Shown here piece by piece: positions 27,636-37,458 of a stretch of DNA of 64,000 nt. The notes beneath the pieces were generated by a model, which was given only the letters and a program-made list of their open reading frames with translations, had not been told where the DNA came from and ran no database searches. Origin of the DNA: Aestuariirhabdus haliotis (lineage in GTDB: Bacteria > Pseudomonadota > Gammaproteobacteria > Pseudomonadales > Aestuariirhabdaceae); the NCBI RefSeq assembly GCF_023509475.1, contig NZ_JAKSDZ010000016.1:1-64000 (forward strand), given 5' to 3'. Numbering within the stretch: the stretch's first letter is position 1; each line of letters begins with the position of its first letter. Position numbers and translations under genes: made by a program.

Positions 27636-27962
27636 ATGAGCGAACATATCGTCAACGTGAGTGACACGTCATTTGATGATGAAGTACTAAAGGCCGAGGG
27701 CGCTGTCCTGGTGGATTACTGGGCCGAGTGGTGTGGACCCTGCAAAATGATCGCACCGGTACTCGATGAGATCGCCAAAGAATACGAAGGCAAGCTCAAG
27801 GTGTGCAAGATCAACATCGACGAGAACGAAGCCACTGCACCCAAGTACGGTGTTCGCGGCATTCCTACCCTGATGCTGTTCAAGGCCGGTAATGTAGAGG
27901 CGACCAAAGTCGGCGCGCTGTCAAAATCCCAGCTGACCGCCTTTATTGATAGCAACATCTAA
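27636..27962 (+). CDS. trxA: Thioredoxin 1
   Basis: A 108-residue thioredoxin with the active site WCGPC (Cys33 and Cys36), the cis-proline loop GIPTLMLF and the buried Asp in VLVDYWAEW. It reduces protein disulfides using thioredoxin reductase. The start is ATG 27636, not 27627, because the CGGAG ribosome site ends at 27626. An 11-bp hairpin terminator follows. Confidence 0.96.
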   Translation: MSEHIVNVSDTSFDDEVLKAEGAVLVDYWAEWCGPCKMIAPVLDEIAKEYEGKLKVCKINIDENEATAPKYGVRGIPTLMLFKAGNVEATKVGALSKSQLTAFIDSNI

Positions 27963-27969
27963 TATCTCT

Positions 27970-27997
27970 ATTCCCGAACCTTCCGGGGTTCGGGAAT
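27970..27997 (+). terminator. Hairpin terminator after trxA
   Basis: The 11-bp stem ATTCCCGAACC/GGTTCGGGAAT with loop TTCCGG, followed by CTTTCTCCC. The stem starts seven bases after the trxA stop. The T-tract is short, so termination may be partial and some rho transcription could be read-through. Confidence 0.65.
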
Positions 27998-28202
27998 CTT
28001 TCTCCCTCCAATCAGGCTCAACACTGGACTCTACCGCCTTTCGATGGTAGATTTTCGCCTACACCTTCCGCCGCGCCTGCGGCACCTTATAAGAAACGCA
28101 GAATAACCACCCACAAAACGCCTGCAGACCATACCTGACCTCAGGACCTTTTCGCTGATGCCGAACTTCTGCACAGCCTCATAACTTTCTTTTATACCCA
28201 CT
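27998..28202 (+). promoter_or_regulatory. Leader region of rho
   Basis: About 205 bases before the rho start. Rho is known to control its own leader by premature termination, and C-rich, G-poor stretches here (28050-28082 and 28106-28140) fit a Rho-loading site. A possible 20-codon leader frame runs 28044-28106 but has no ribosome site. The rho ATG itself also lacks a recognisable ribosome site. The autoregulation role is inferred from other bacteria. Confidence 0.4.
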
Positions 28203-29462
28203 ATGAATCTAACTGAACTTAAGAAAAAACCCGTCCAGGCGTTACTCGATATCGCTGCAGAAATGGGCCTCGATAACCTGGCCCGCTCCCGTAAACAAGA
28301 CGTCATCTTCACCATCCTCAAGCGCCATGCGCGCAGCGGCGAGGACATTTACGGTGATGGCGTGCTGGAGATCCTGCAGGATGGTTTCGGTTTCCTGCGC
28401 TCTGCCGACAGCTCTTACCTGGCCGGTCCGGATGATATCTACGTGTCTCCCAGTCAGATTCGCCGCTTTAACCTGCGCACCGGTGACACCATCTCTGGCA
28501 AGATTCGCCCACCCAAGGATGGCGAGCGCTATTTCGCCCTGCTTAAGGTCAGCGAGATCAATTTCGACAAACCCGAGAACGCCAAGAACAAGATTCTGTT
28601 TGAAAACCTGACGCCGTTGTTCCCCAACGATCGCCTGGTGATGGAAACCGGTAACGGCTCCACCGAAGACCTGACCGCTCGTACCATCGACCTGGTAGCC
28701 CCCTTCGGCAAAGGCCAGCGCGGCCTGATCGTATCTCCGCCCAAAGCGGGTAAGACCCTGATGTTGCAGAACATTGCAGCCAACATCGTACGCAATAATC
28801 CGGATGTGCACCTGATCGTACTGCTGATCGATGAGCGCCCCGAAGAAGTCACCGAGATGTCTCGCTCCGTGCGCGGAGAAGTGGTCGCCAGTACCTTCGA
28901 TGAACCACCCGCACGTCACGTTCAGGTCGCTGATATGGTGATCGAAAAGGCCAAGCGTCTGGTTGAACACAAAAAAGACGTGGTTATCCTGCTCGACTCC
29001 ATCACTCGCCTGGCCCGCGCCTACAACACGGTTATTCCTTCCTCCGGCAAGGTACTGACCGGTGGTGTTGACGCCCACGCCCTGGAGCGCCCGAAGCGTT
29101 TCTTCGGTGCCGCCCGTAATATCGAGGAAGGTGGTAGTCTGACCATTATCGCCACCGCCCTGGTCGAAACCGGCTCCAAGATGGACGATGTAATCTTCGA
29201 GGAGTTCAAGGGTACCGGTAATATGGAACTCAACCTGGACCGTCGCATCGCCGAAAAGCGTGTGTTCCCGGCGATCAATATCAACAAGTCCGGTACGCGT
29301 CGCGAAGACCTGCTGATCCCTGAAGAGGAACTGCAACGCATATGGATTCTGCGCAAGATTCTACATCCGATGGATGAGATCGCGGCCATTGAGTTCCTGC
29401 TCGATCGCATGAAAGACAGTAAGACCAATGAAGAGTTCTTCCTGTCCATGAAGCGCAAGTAA
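28203..29462 (+). CDS. rho: Transcription termination factor Rho
   Basis: A 419-residue hexameric RNA helicase, exactly the E. coli length. It has the N-terminal helical SAP-like part ([20 protein letters not shown]), a cold-shock RNA-binding domain at about 48-118 (DGFGFLRS...[13 protein letters not shown]) and Walker [13 protein letters not shown] at 174-185. Walker B is [16 protein letters not shown] and the Q/R loops lie in the C-terminal ATPase. It ends factor-dependent transcripts. Strongly conserved throughout. Confidence 0.98.
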   Translation: MNLTELKKKPVQALLDIAAEMGLDNLARSRKQDVIFTILKRHARSGEDIYGDGVLEILQDGFGFLRSADSSYLAGPDDIYVSPSQIRRFNLRTGDTISGKIRPPKDGERYFALLKVSEINFDKPENAKNKILFENLTPLFPNDRLVMETGNGSTEDLTARTIDLVAPFGKGQRGLIVSPPKAGKTLMLQNIAANIVRNNPDVHLIVLLIDERPEEVTEMSRSVRGEVVASTFDEPPARHVQVADMVIEKAKRLVEHKKDVVILLDSITRLARAYNTVIPSSGKVLTGGVDAHALERPKRFFGAARNIEEGGSLTIIATALVETGSKMDDVIFEEFKGTGNMELNLDRRIAEKRVFPAININKSGTRREDLLIPEEELQRIWILRKILHPMDEIAAIEFLLDRMKDSKTNEEFFLSMKRK

Positions 29463-29499
29463 CGCATCAAAAAACGCTAACCGGAACGGCCCCTGACCG

Positions 29500-30969
29500 A
29501 TGAAATATCGCGACCTGCGTGATTTCCTGCGCCAGCTCGAAGAGCGAGGCGAACTCAAACGGATCGACATGGAGATCGATCCCAACCTTGAGATGACCGA
29601 AATTGCCGATCGCACCCTGCGTCAGAAAGGGCCGGCCCTGCTGTTTGAAAATCCCAAGGGGTTTGATACTCCGGTACTGGCCAATCTGTTTGGTACGCCG
29701 GAACGCGTGGCCATGGGCATGGGGGCCGATTCGGTCGAGGCACTGCGGGAAATCGGCAAGCTACTGGCCTACCTGAAAGAACCGGAACCCCCCAAAGGTA
29801 TCCGTGACGCGCTGGAAAAGATGCCGCTGTTCAAGAAGGTGCTCTCAATGAGCCCCAAGGTAGTCCGCAAAGCCGCTTGTCAGGAGATTGTACTGGAGGG
29901 CGATGCGGTTGATCTTGGCCAGCTGCCCATTCAAACCTGCTGGCCGGGAGATGCGGCACCCCTGGTCACCTGGCCTCTGGTCATTACCCGGGGACCCCTC
30001 AAGGAACGCCAGAATCTGGGCATCTATCGTCAGCAACTGATCGGTCGCAACAAACTGATTATGCGCTGGCTATCCCATCGCGGTGGTGCCCTCGATTTCC
30101 ACGATTGGAAACAACAACACCCGGGCGAACCCTTTCCCGTCAGTGTAGCGCTGGGGGCCGATCCGGCGACCATTCTTGGCGCGGTAACCCCGGTGCCCGA
30201 CAGCCTTTCTGAATACGCCTTTGCCGGATTGCTACGAGATTGTAAGACCGAACTGGTTAAAAGCATCGGCAATGATCTGCAGGTTCCGGCCAGTGCCGAG
30301 TTTGTCCTGGAAGGTTATATCGACCCGGAAGAAACCGCCGATGAAGGCCCTTTTGGCGATCACACCGGTTACTACAACGAGGTCGATCGCTTCCCGGTGT
30401 TTACCGTCGAGCGCATTACTCATCGACGCGACCCTATTTATCACAGCACCTACACCGGTCGACCGCCCGATGAACCCGCCATTCTCGGCGTGGCACTGAA
30501 CGAGGTGTTCGTTCCCATACTGCAGAAACAGTTCCCGGAGATTACCGATTTCTATCTGCCCCCCGAAGGTTGCTCCTATCGTATGGCGGTTATCACCATG
30601 CGCAAGCAGTACCCCGGGCACGCCAAGCGGGTTATGCTCGGCGTCTGGTCCTTCCTGCGCCAGTTTATGTATACCAAATTCGTTATTGTTTGCGACGATG
30701 ATGTCAACGCCAGGGACTGGAACGACGTTATCTGGGCCATGACTACCCGCATGGATCCGCGTCGGGATAGCGTCTTTGTTGATAACACCCCGATCGATTA
30801 CCTCGATTTCGCCTCCCCTATCTCGGGTCTGGGCTCGAAGGTGGGCTTCGATGCCACCAACAAATGGCAGGGTGAGACCGACCGCGAATGGGGCCAACCC
30901 ATCACCAGAGATCCCGAGGTCAGCTCCCGTATTGATGACATCTGGGAGCAGCTCGGCATCGATTCGTGA
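29500..30969 (+). CDS. ubiD: 4-hydroxy-3-polyprenylbenzoate decarboxylase UbiD
   Basis: A 489-residue prenylated-FMN-dependent decarboxylase of ubiquinone synthesis (E. coli UbiD: 497). Conserved blocks include the start [20 protein letters not shown], the central [20 protein letters not shown] and the active-site [19 protein letters not shown] (about 285-303). It needs the prenyl-FMN made by UbiX, which is not in this window. The stop codon overlaps the GTG of the next gene (GTGA), so the two are coupled, as in Pseudomonas. Confidence 0.95.
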   Translation: MKYRDLRDFLRQLEERGELKRIDMEIDPNLEMTEIADRTLRQKGPALLFENPKGFDTPVLANLFGTPERVAMGMGADSVEALREIGKLLAYLKEPEPPKGIRDALEKMPLFKKVLSMSPKVVRKAACQEIVLEGDAVDLGQLPIQTCWPGDAAPLVTWPLVITRGPLKERQNLGIYRQQLIGRNKLIMRWLSHRGGALDFHDWKQQHPGEPFPVSVALGADPATILGAVTPVPDSLSEYAFAGLLRDCKTELVKSIGNDLQVPASAEFVLEGYIDPEETADEGPFGDHTGYYNEVDRFPVFTVERITHRRDPIYHSTYTGRPPDEPAILGVALNEVFVPILQKQFPEITDFYLPPEGCSYRMAVITMRKQYPGHAKRVMLGVWSFLRQFMYTKFVIVCDDDVNARDWNDVIWAMTTRMDPRRDSVFVDNTPIDYLDFASPISGLGSKVGFDATNKWQGETDREWGQPITRDPEVSSRIDDIWEQLGIDS

Positions 30970-31979
30970 ATTTACGTTTGCGGCTGACAACGGAACAGGC
31001 ATCCGTACCACTCGACAGTTCACTGACGCTACTTGAAAACCTTCGACAACAAGGCTATCAACTGCCATCAAGCTGCCGAAACGGAAATTGCTATATTTGT
31101 CAGGCCACACTGGTGCGAGGAGAGGTAGAGTTGCGCCAGGGCGAAAGGATCACCGCTGGAAAACAACCACAAACCATTTACAGCTGTATCAGCTACCCCC
31201 GTAGCGATCTGGAAATAACCGCCGAGCGACTTCGGCGAGCAGGAGAATTAAGCATGACCCCATTGGCCTGTCAGGTGCAAAGCACCGACCGCCTGAGTCA
31301 CGATGTCTATCGAGTGAAACTGCTAGCCCCTGCAGGCACCTTGCCTGAGTTTTACGCCGGGCAATATCTGATGCTGGAACTCGAGGATGGTCAACAATGT
31401 CCCTTCTCCATCGCCAGCGCACCTGTGCAACTGGCCAACTCCCGCGAGCTCGAACTGCATATACAGCACGCCGCCGATAGCGAGATTTCCGACCGTATTT
31501 TGCAGCAGGTACAACAACGCAGCGTGGTACGTATTCATCTGCCCCAAGGCAACTGTCACCTGCAAAACATTCCCCAGACCCCTCTCGTTTTTCTCGCCGC
31601 CGGTACCGGATTCGCTCAGATGAAAGGGATGATTGAGCACTGCCTCGATCAGCAACACTTGCTACCTTTGCATCTCTACTGGGGCGTTCGCAAGGTAGAG
31701 CACTTCTACCTTTCCGAGCTGCCACACCGCTGGGCACAACAGAAAAGCGTCACGTTTCACCCGGTGGTCAGTGATGACAAGGATGCCGATTGGGACGGTC
31801 GGAGTGGCGCGCTGCATCACGCTGTAGTGGAAGACCTGACAGAACTAAAAGGCGCTCACTTTTATATTTGTGGATCACCACAGATGGTATACGCCAGTAC
31901 CGATGATCTGGTTGCTGCCGGCGTTCCCGAGGATCACATTCACTCCGACGTGTTCGATTACGCGCCACGAGAAGCCTGA
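30966..31979 (+). CDS. 2Fe-2S ferredoxin-FAD-NAD(P)H reductase
   Basis: A 337-residue electron-transfer protein. The N-terminal plant-type ferredoxin domain carries the cluster cysteines C37, C42, C45 and C74. An FAD-binding barrel follows ([20 protein letters not shown], about 138-157) and then an NAD(P)H-binding domain ([20 protein letters not shown]). Relatives beside ubiD in pseudomonads are labelled CDP-6-deoxy-delta-3,4-glucoseen reductase or flavin reductase. Its position suggests it feeds electrons into flavin or quinone-ring chemistry, but this is inferred. GTG start at 30966 overlaps the ubiD stop. Confidence 0.87.
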   Translation: MNLRLRLTTEQASVPLDSSLTLLENLRQQGYQLPSSCRNGNCYICQATLVRGEVELRQGERITAGKQPQTIYSCISYPRSDLEITAERLRRAGELSMTPLACQVQSTDRLSHDVYRVKLLAPAGTLPEFYAGQYLMLELEDGQQCPFSIASAPVQLANSRELELHIQHAADSEISDRILQQVQQRSVVRIHLPQGNCHLQNIPQTPLVFLAAGTGFAQMKGMIEHCLDQQHLLPLHLYWGVRKVEHFYLSELPHRWAQQKSVTFHPVVSDDKDADWDGRSGALHHAVVEDLTELKGAHFYICGSPQMVYASTDDLVAAGVPEDHIHSDVFDYAPREA

Positions 31980-32055
31980 CAGTTTGTTGTTTTTTCTATC
32001 TGCGTGACCACTGCGTCAAAAACGAAAATTAACGGCCTGCCAAAACGCAGGGCAA

Positions 32056-32093
32056 AAAGGCCGCGACAGAATTCAATTCTCATCGCGGCCTTT
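32056..32093. terminator. Bidirectional terminator between the reductase gene and hemY
   Basis: The 11-bp stem AAAGGCCGCGA/TCGCGGCCTTT with a 16-base loop. It is preceded by further A residues and followed by TTTAATAACTTT, so both strands carry a U-rich tail. It sits between convergent genes, as expected for a shared terminator. Confidence 0.8.
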
Positions 32094-32140
32094 AATAACT
32101 TTCTAAAGAGCTATCAGCTTACTCACTTGGCCGTTGACCA

Positions 32141-33352
32141 TTAACTGCGAGCCGTTGCCAGCTCCAGTCCTTCGCGGAAAAACCGGGTACTGGCCTCATG
32201 CTCCCCCAGCTGGGCCAACAATTGACCCAGTTCGTTACAAGCAACGCTAGTGCGCGAAATTTTCAGGCTTTGTTCAAAGTATTCGCGGGCCTTACCCCAT
32301 AACTCGTTAGCCAGGCAGATACGCCCCAACGCAATCAGCAGCACCGGATTTTCCGGATATTCCCTCAGCAGGGCTTCGGCTTTGGTTAACTGTTTCGCCG
32401 GCTCTTCACAACGAACGCGACCATAGAGTTCCATCAATGGATCGCTGTAATGCTGGCGCAACGCTTTCGACAAGAGCTGCTCGGCCCGCTCCCAGGCACC
32501 CATGCGAATCAGGCACCTGGCGCAATAGGCCACCAGCACCTCGTCCTTTTTCTGCTTACGGTTAAGGTTGTCCCACAACTGATCAACGTAGCGAAAGCGG
32601 TTTTCGACCTCGCTGGGGCGCAGGCCCCGTTCGCACGCCTGCTGGAACAGCTGCTCGTACGCTTCACTTTGTAGTTTGCGTATCTCTTCCTGGGGGAACA
32701 CCTTATAGCGCTCTAACGTCGGCAACAGTCGTTGCACATTTTCCCAATCACGCAACCGATAGTAGGTGCGCATCAGAAGTTTAAGCATATAAGGGTGTGT
32801 TGGCACTTTACGGCGTAGCTCTTTCAGCACCGCCAGGGCCTGCTCTAATTGGCCACTGGACAGGTGAAGTTGAGCCTGGGTAATGCCGACCGCGATCGCC
32901 GCTCCGGGAATATCGGCATCGGCACTGCGCAGGTATTCGCCGGTAAGTTGTTCGTCGCCCATCAGGTGCGCCGCACGCGCCGCCGCCAGGTAGTTCACCA
33001 ACGGCGACTCCCCTTCTGCAGCCGCTCGACCCAACTGCCGATGGGCCAACTTCCAGTTACCCTTCATCAGATTCAGCAAGCCGCGGGAAGCGTTGACTCG
33101 AGCTCGTTTAAGGCGACTACTCGCAGTGACCGGAACAACCAGATTCAGCGAAGCCAGCAATAGCCAAATCAGCGCCCTGAGCGCCCAGAGTGCCGCATAG
33201 ATCACAATCAATAAAAGCAATCCCATCCACAGTGTGGTCTCAAAGGTGGTATCACCGTAGGAGATCAGGATATATCCGTTATCCAACACCATCCCATTGG
33301 CCACCACCGCCATAACCAGCAGCGCCAGCAACAGCATTAGAAACCATTTCAT
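32141..33352 (-). CDS. hemY: HemY-like tetratricopeptide membrane protein
   Basis: A 403-residue inner-membrane protein. Two N-terminal helices (about 3-25 and 40-68) carry the HemY_N pattern (NGYILISYGDTTFETTLWMG), and the rest consists of helical TPR-like repeats. This proteobacterial HemY is distinct from the protoporphyrinogen oxidase also called HemY; its role in heme synthesis or envelope scaffolding is not settled. It overlaps hemX by four bases (ATGA) and is the last gene of the hemC-hemD-hemX-hemY run. Confidence 0.92.
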   Translation of the reverse strand: MKWFLMLLLALLVMAVVANGMVLDNGYILISYGDTTFETTLWMGLLLLIVIYAALWALRALIWLLLASLNLVVPVTASSRLKRARVNASRGLLNLMKGNWKLAHRQLGRAAAEGESPLVNYLAAARAAHLMGDEQLTGEYLRSADADIPGAAIAVGITQAQLHLSSGQLEQALAVLKELRRKVPTHPYMLKLLMRTYYRLRDWENVQRLLPTLERYKVFPQEEIRKLQSEAYEQLFQQACERGLRPSEVENRFRYVDQLWDNLNRKQKKDEVLVAYCARCLIRMGAWERAEQLLSKALRQHYSDPLMELYGRVRCEEPAKQLTKAEALLREYPENPVLLIALGRICLANELWGKAREYFEQSLKISRTSVACNELGQLLAQLGEHEASTRFFREGLELATARS

Positions 33353-34860
33353 TGGCCAGCCTCCTCGCGGCGGTGAAGCTGCTCGTTGAAGGCCTGAATC
33401 GCCTTGAGGGATCCGCTGATATCGGGCAGTTCCGGGTTCAACTGCAGCGATTGTAGCTGCTCCAGTTGCTGCACCATCGATAAGGAGGCTTGGTTATTAT
33501 AGGAAAAGTATTGTTGCAACCAGTCCAGACTACTGCTCAAACTGGCATCATAGACCCGCTGCTGCCCCTTCAACAAAGCCAGCTGGGCCTGCTCCATCAT
33601 CAATCGCAAGTTTTGCCGTAAATACACTTCTTCATTCGGCGTCAGCAGCTCTTGCAAGGGTTCACTGCGCTGAGTGTTCAGTCGGAAATACTGTTTGAAT
33701 CGGCTAAAGCTCTGCTGCATGCGCGAACCCAGACGCTGCCAAAGCGGCGCCTCTTCGGTCGTTGTTTGCTGCGCCGCGTCTTCCGTTTCTTGTGGCGCCA
33801 TCTCATAGCCCCCCACCGGCAACAAAGGCAGTCTCATGGCTTCGTCAGCCAGGGCAGCCAATTGCAGGTAGACCCCTTCCTGGTCAAGCTTGGGCACCGC
33901 GCGAACGGCAACCAGGTCCGCCGCCAAGGCTTCTCGCACGGGGAACAGGGACACATTATCGAGGTTTCTGACGATCAAGTCCGCACTGGCCAGCAAAGCC
34001 TCAACACCACCCACATCCCCTTCCGTGAGCAGTCGTTGATTGGCCAGACGCAGCAGGTATTCAACCTCTGCCAGCTGCCAGTCATCCCGACTGGTACGTT
34101 GCAACTCTTGTAACTGGCGCTGCAAACGCTCGCTGTTTTGTGTCAGCGTCTGGTCAGTGGCAGCCAGCTGATCTTGCAGTTGTTGCTGAGCATCGGGTAA
34201 CGAGGCCAGCCCCTCAAATTTTTGTTCCAGCTCCTGGCTCAGCTCGGAATGACGACTATCGACTCGTGTTGCCAGGTCTTTCAGTTCTGTTTCCAGCTGT
34301 TGCTCCGTTTCCGGATAAGCACGGTGTTGCAAATAGTACTGAATATCACGATCCATATAGACCAGGGCCAGCACCCCGAGACAGGCAACCAGAGCCAGTA
34401 AGAGCGCAATCAGAGCCAACCAGGAGCGACCGCCTGTAGCTATCGAAGGGTTAGCTGTAGATGCGGTCGCCGAGGCAGCCCGGGCAACACTGGCTTCGCT
34501 TTGTTTGAGGTGGGGCGAGGGGCGAGTGGCGGCCGCAGCCGCAGCGGCCTGAATCTGCTCATCACTGACGCGCGAAATCGCTTCCACAGCATCCTCTTGC
34601 GAGGCAGGTTCATCCGAACTGTTGTCGGGCTCCCCGTTGCCAGCTACTGAACTGCCTGATTGAGGCTCGGCAGGAGATTCTCTAGATTCATTGCCTGCAT
34701 CCGGCGCACCCGAATCTTCGGCCCGAGGCTCTGCTGTCTCAGGTTGTTGATTAGCGTCCGATACGGCCGCTGATTCATCGACGGTTTGATCGGTGGATAG
34801 CGCGGTGCTTTCCTGCTCCGTTGCCTGCTTGCTACCCTCTTTTCCACGCTTCTTGCTCAT
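33349..34860 (-). CDS. hemX: HemX-like membrane protein
   Basis: A 503-residue protein with a roughly 150-residue low-complexity acidic N-terminus rich in S, E, A and D. One membrane helix follows (about 143-168, LALIALLLALVACLGVLALV), then a periplasmic coiled-coil region at about 180-245 and a helical C-terminus (DDWQLAEVEYLLRLANQRLL). HemX proteins are often annotated uroporphyrinogen-III C-methyltransferase but lack that enzyme's SAM domain; none is visible here. The function is unknown, perhaps a scaffold. Eight bases separate it from hemD. Confidence 0.9.
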   Translation of the reverse strand: MSKKRGKEGSKQATEQESTALSTDQTVDESAAVSDANQQPETAEPRAEDSGAPDAGNESRESPAEPQSGSSVAGNGEPDNSSDEPASQEDAVEAISRVSDEQIQAAAAAAATRPSPHLKQSEASVARAASATASTANPSIATGGRSWLALIALLLALVACLGVLALVYMDRDIQYYLQHRAYPETEQQLETELKDLATRVDSRHSELSQELEQKFEGLASLPDAQQQLQDQLAATDQTLTQNSERLQRQLQELQRTSRDDWQLAEVEYLLRLANQRLLTEGDVGGVEALLASADLIVRNLDNVSLFPVREALAADLVAVRAVPKLDQEGVYLQLAALADEAMRLPLLPVGGYEMAPQETEDAAQQTTTEEAPLWQRLGSRMQQSFSRFKQYFRLNTQRSEPLQELLTPNEEVYLRQNLRLMMEQAQLALLKGQQRVYDASLSSSLDWLQQYFSYNNQASLSMVQQLEQLQSLQLNPELPDISGSLKAIQAFNEQLHRREEAGQ

Positions 34861-34868
34861 AGCATCCT

Positions 34869-35663
34869 CTATTCGCTGTGGTTAGCCCCCAACCGGGGGA
34901 CCAGACGCTGTAATGTTTCCATTATGGCTGAATCTGCGGCCCCGTCACTTATCCAAACGGAGGCATAGCCCGCATTCACCATCAATTGGGCAACCCGATG
35001 GCTGGGCACAAGCAAATGCAAGTGGGCCCGTTGACCATCATCAAGCAACTCGGTTAATCGCTCGGCAATGCCGCCACTGGTGGCCACCGCCAGGTTGGTA
35101 TGGTGTCGGGTCAGGTGCTCACCAAACACCGAGGGCTGGTAGGGTACCGGATGTCGTTCGTACACTGCCAGCTCGACGACCTCGGCACCTCGCCGGGTTA
35201 ATTCCGCCGACAGATGCTCACGGCCTCCGTAGCCCTTGATCAACAGAATACGTTGCTCATTGATCTGGTCAAAATCAGCCAGCTCCAGCAAGGCTTCGCT
35301 GTCGGTCCCCGTTCGAGAGAAAGCTGCCTCGATGCCTAAACGCTCCAGCTCCGCTGCGGTGCTCTGGCCGATGGCAAACCAGCTTAACCCCAACGGCATC
35401 TGGGGCCAGTATCGATCGATCAGGTCACCACCAAAACGCGCCGCCGAGCGACTGATAAAGAGCACCTTGTCAAACCGATCAAGGTCCAGAACCTGCGCCT
35501 TGGTACTTTCACTCAGGGCCAGCGCGCGGGGCTCAATCAGGGGCAAGACCAAAGCTGAGGCTCCGGCCTCACGCAGCACTCCGGCAAGCCTTTCGGCCTG
35601 CTCGGCGGGGCGGGTTACCAATACCCGCAGCGCTGATAAATCAGTCGTGGTAGAGCTCGGCAA
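34869..35663 (-). CDS. hemD: Uroporphyrinogen-III synthase
   Basis: Closes and flips the linear tetrapyrrole made by HemC. The domain starts [20 protein letters not shown] and continues with [35 protein letters not shown] and [13 protein letters not shown]; the sequence is weakly conserved in this family, but synteny with hemC settles it. I place the start at TTG 35663 (264 residues), with GGGAGAG five bases upstream. This overlaps the hemC end by 23 bases. The frame is open to GTG 35723, which would give 284 residues and an 83-base overlap but has no ribosome site. Confidence 0.88.
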   Translation of the reverse strand: MPSSTTTDLSALRVLVTRPAEQAERLAGVLREAGASALVLPLIEPRALALSESTKAQVLDLDRFDKVLFISRSAARFGGDLIDRYWPQMPLGLSWFAIGQSTAAELERLGIEAAFSRTGTDSEALLELADFDQINEQRILLIKGYGGREHLSAELTRRGAEVVELAVYERHPVPYQPSVFGEHLTRHHTNLAVATSGGIAERLTELLDDGQRAHLHLLVPSHRVAQLMVNAGYASVWISDGAADSAIMETLQRLVPRLGANHSE

Positions 35664-36576
35664 GAATCTCTCCCGCACCCTGACGCAACAAATCTTCTGC
35701 GACCTCCACACCGAGTCGTTCACAATCAGCCACGGGAGCTCGACGCTCGCTCGTTAGCACTTTCGAGGCATCGGGCTGAGCAACCAGGCCACGCAGATAA
35801 ATTTCATCGCCCTGCTGCAGGGCAAAACTGGCAATCGGTACCTGACAGCCACCCTGCAGATGACGATTCATGGCTCGTTCGGCCAGCACGCAATTCGCCG
35901 TCACCTCGTGATGCAGCGGGGCAATCAATTCACGAGTCGCCTTGTCATCCAGTCGACACTCGATACCTACCGCACCCTGGCCACCGGCCGGAAGGCTGTG
36001 CTCGATATCAATATAATCGGTGATTCGGTTTTCAAACTCGAGCCGGATGAGACCGGCAGCGGCGAGGATAATCGCGTCATACTGACCTTCGTCGAGTTTG
36101 GCCAAACGGGTATTAACGTTGCCACGCAAAAAGTTGATGGTCAGATCGGGGCGCAGCCGAAGCAATTGGCACTGTCGACGCAGGCTGGAGGTTCCGACGA
36201 TAGCCCCCTTGGGAAGCGATGCAAGGGAATCATAGGTGTTGGAAACAAAGGCATCACGAGGATCTTCACGCTCGCAGATCACAGCCAGTCCCAAGCCCTC
36301 GGGAAACTCCATCGGGACATCTTTCATGGAGTGCACGGCGATATCCGCCCGCCCTTCGAGCATGGCCGTCTCCAGCTCCTTGACGAACAGACCCTTGCCA
36401 CCGATTTTCGCCAGGGGCGCGTCAAGGATTCGATCACCTCGACTGGTCATGGCCACCAGCTCAACCTCAAGGCCTGGATGGGCTTGCATAAGCCGGCTTT
36501 TAACATGTTCGGCCTGCCATAAAGCCAGAGCACTCTTACGGGTCGCAATACGAATTTTCTGCACGTTTGATTCCAA
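35641..36576 (-). CDS. hemC: Hydroxymethylbilane synthase (porphobilinogen deaminase)
   Basis: A 311-residue enzyme that joins four porphobilinogens. The start region [19 protein letters not shown], the catalytic Asp in HSMKDVP (D86), [11 protein letters not shown] and the dipyrromethane-anchoring Cys244 in [10 protein letters not shown] are all present. The start is a TTG at 36576; an in-frame GTG at 36564 is equally possible, since neither has a strong ribosome site. A hairpin separates it from algR. Confidence 0.95.
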   Translation of the reverse strand: MESNVQKIRIATRKSALALWQAEHVKSRLMQAHPGLEVELVAMTSRGDRILDAPLAKIGGKGLFVKELETAMLEGRADIAVHSMKDVPMEFPEGLGLAVICEREDPRDAFVSNTYDSLASLPKGAIVGTSSLRRQCQLLRLRPDLTINFLRGNVNTRLAKLDEGQYDAIILAAAGLIRLEFENRITDYIDIEHSLPAGGQGAVGIECRLDDKATRELIAPLHHEVTANCVLAERAMNRHLQGGCQVPIASFALQQGDEIYLRGLVAQPDASKVLTSERRAPVADCERLGVEVAEDLLRQGAGEILAELYHD

Positions 36577-36652
36577 CAGTTAAACACCAATAAACAAGCG
36601 CCCTATGATACGGCAGGGCCCGGGTTTACGCACCCTCGTACGGCGGCCAAAT

Positions 36653-36679
36653 AACCGAACTCTTGATCCAGGTTCGGTT
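36653..36679 (-). terminator. Hairpin between algR and hemC
   Basis: A perfect 8-bp stem AACCGAAC/GTTCGGTT around an 11-base loop, in the 144-base gap downstream of algR and upstream of hemC on the minus strand. After the stem the minus strand reads ATTTGG, a weak tail. It may attenuate read-through from the regulatory genes into the hem operon. Confidence 0.45.
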
Positions 36680-36720
36680 CAACAACAAGAACCTTTCATT
36701 GCCATGCACGCCGGACGGGG

Positions 36721-37458
36721 TTAAAGCTTCTGCATCAGCCGGCGAGTGGCGGCAACGTGGCGACGACTCACTTGCAAGGGTTCGTCCTGACCCGACAAAA
36801 ACAGTTGGTAGTGCCCTTCCCCGGTACGTTCGAGCCGGTCGATCGCGGCACAGGCAACCAGCGCATTGCGATGAATACGAGCGAAACGCTCACCAAATTC
36901 GGCTTCCAACTCTTTCAGGGTATCGTCGATCAACACCTCGCCACCAGTATGACGAACCGTGACGTATTTATTATCCGCAACAAAGCAAATGACATCGGCC
37001 AGGGGAATCAGCTCAATCCCTTTATGGGTTCGAGCACTGATATGACAGCGCTGACCACTATCGTCCTGTTGCCGGGACAAGGCCGCTAACTGAATACGGT
37101 TGGCGACGCTGGCACTCTCCAGGGCTTTCAATAGCGCTTCCTGGCGAACGGGTTTCAGCAGGTAACCCACGGCCTGAACCTCGAAAGCCTCGATCGCGTA
37201 TTCACCGTAAGCGGTACAAAAAATCACCGCCGGAGGGGTGCGCAAGGCGCAGAGATGGCGGGCCACTTCCATGCCATCCATACCCGGCATACGAATGTCC
37301 ATTAACACCACATCGGGATTAAAGCGTTGCACCAGGGCAATCGCCTCTTGCCCATTGCAGGCTTCTTCATCGAGCACCTCATAGCCATCACAGTCATCGA
37401 CCATTCTGCGCAAACGGTCTCGGGCCAGGGGCTCATCATCGACTAGCAATACTTTCAC
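36721..37458 (-). CDS. algR: AlgR-like LytTR response regulator
   Basis: A 245-residue response regulator. The receiver domain covers about 1-118, with acidic residues D7/D8, phospho-acceptor Asp54 in VVLMDIRMPG and Lys in LLKPVRQ. The LytTR DNA-binding domain covers about 140-243 (FVADNKYVTVRHTGGEVLID, RIHRNALVACAAIDRLE). In P. aeruginosa, AlgR (also phosphorylated at Asp54) controls alginate and twitching motility; here no alginate genes are visible and the regulon is unknown. Overlaps algZ by four bases (ATGA). Confidence 0.93.
   Translation of the reverse strand: MKVLLVDDEPLARDRLRRMVDDCDGYEVLDEEACNGQEAIALVQRFNPDVVLMDIRMPGMDGMEVARHLCALRTPPAVIFCTAYGEYAIEAFEVQAVGYLLKPVRQEALLKALESASVANRIQLAALSRQQDDSGQRCHISARTHKGIELIPLADVICFVADNKYVTVRHTGGEVLIDDTLKELEAEFGERFARIHRNALVACAAIDRLERTGEGHYQLFLSGQDEPLQVSRRHVAATRRLMQKL

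Noticed and set aside
28242-29336. 364-residue open frame antisense to rho
   Set aside because: It mirrors the strongly conserved rho gene. Long antisense frames arise from its codon bias; the translation is Q/G/H-rich with no family motif and no ribosome site.
30232-31110. 292-residue open frame antisense to ubiD and the reductase gene
   Set aside because: It is a shadow of two well-identified overlapping genes, and the product shows no recognisable domain.
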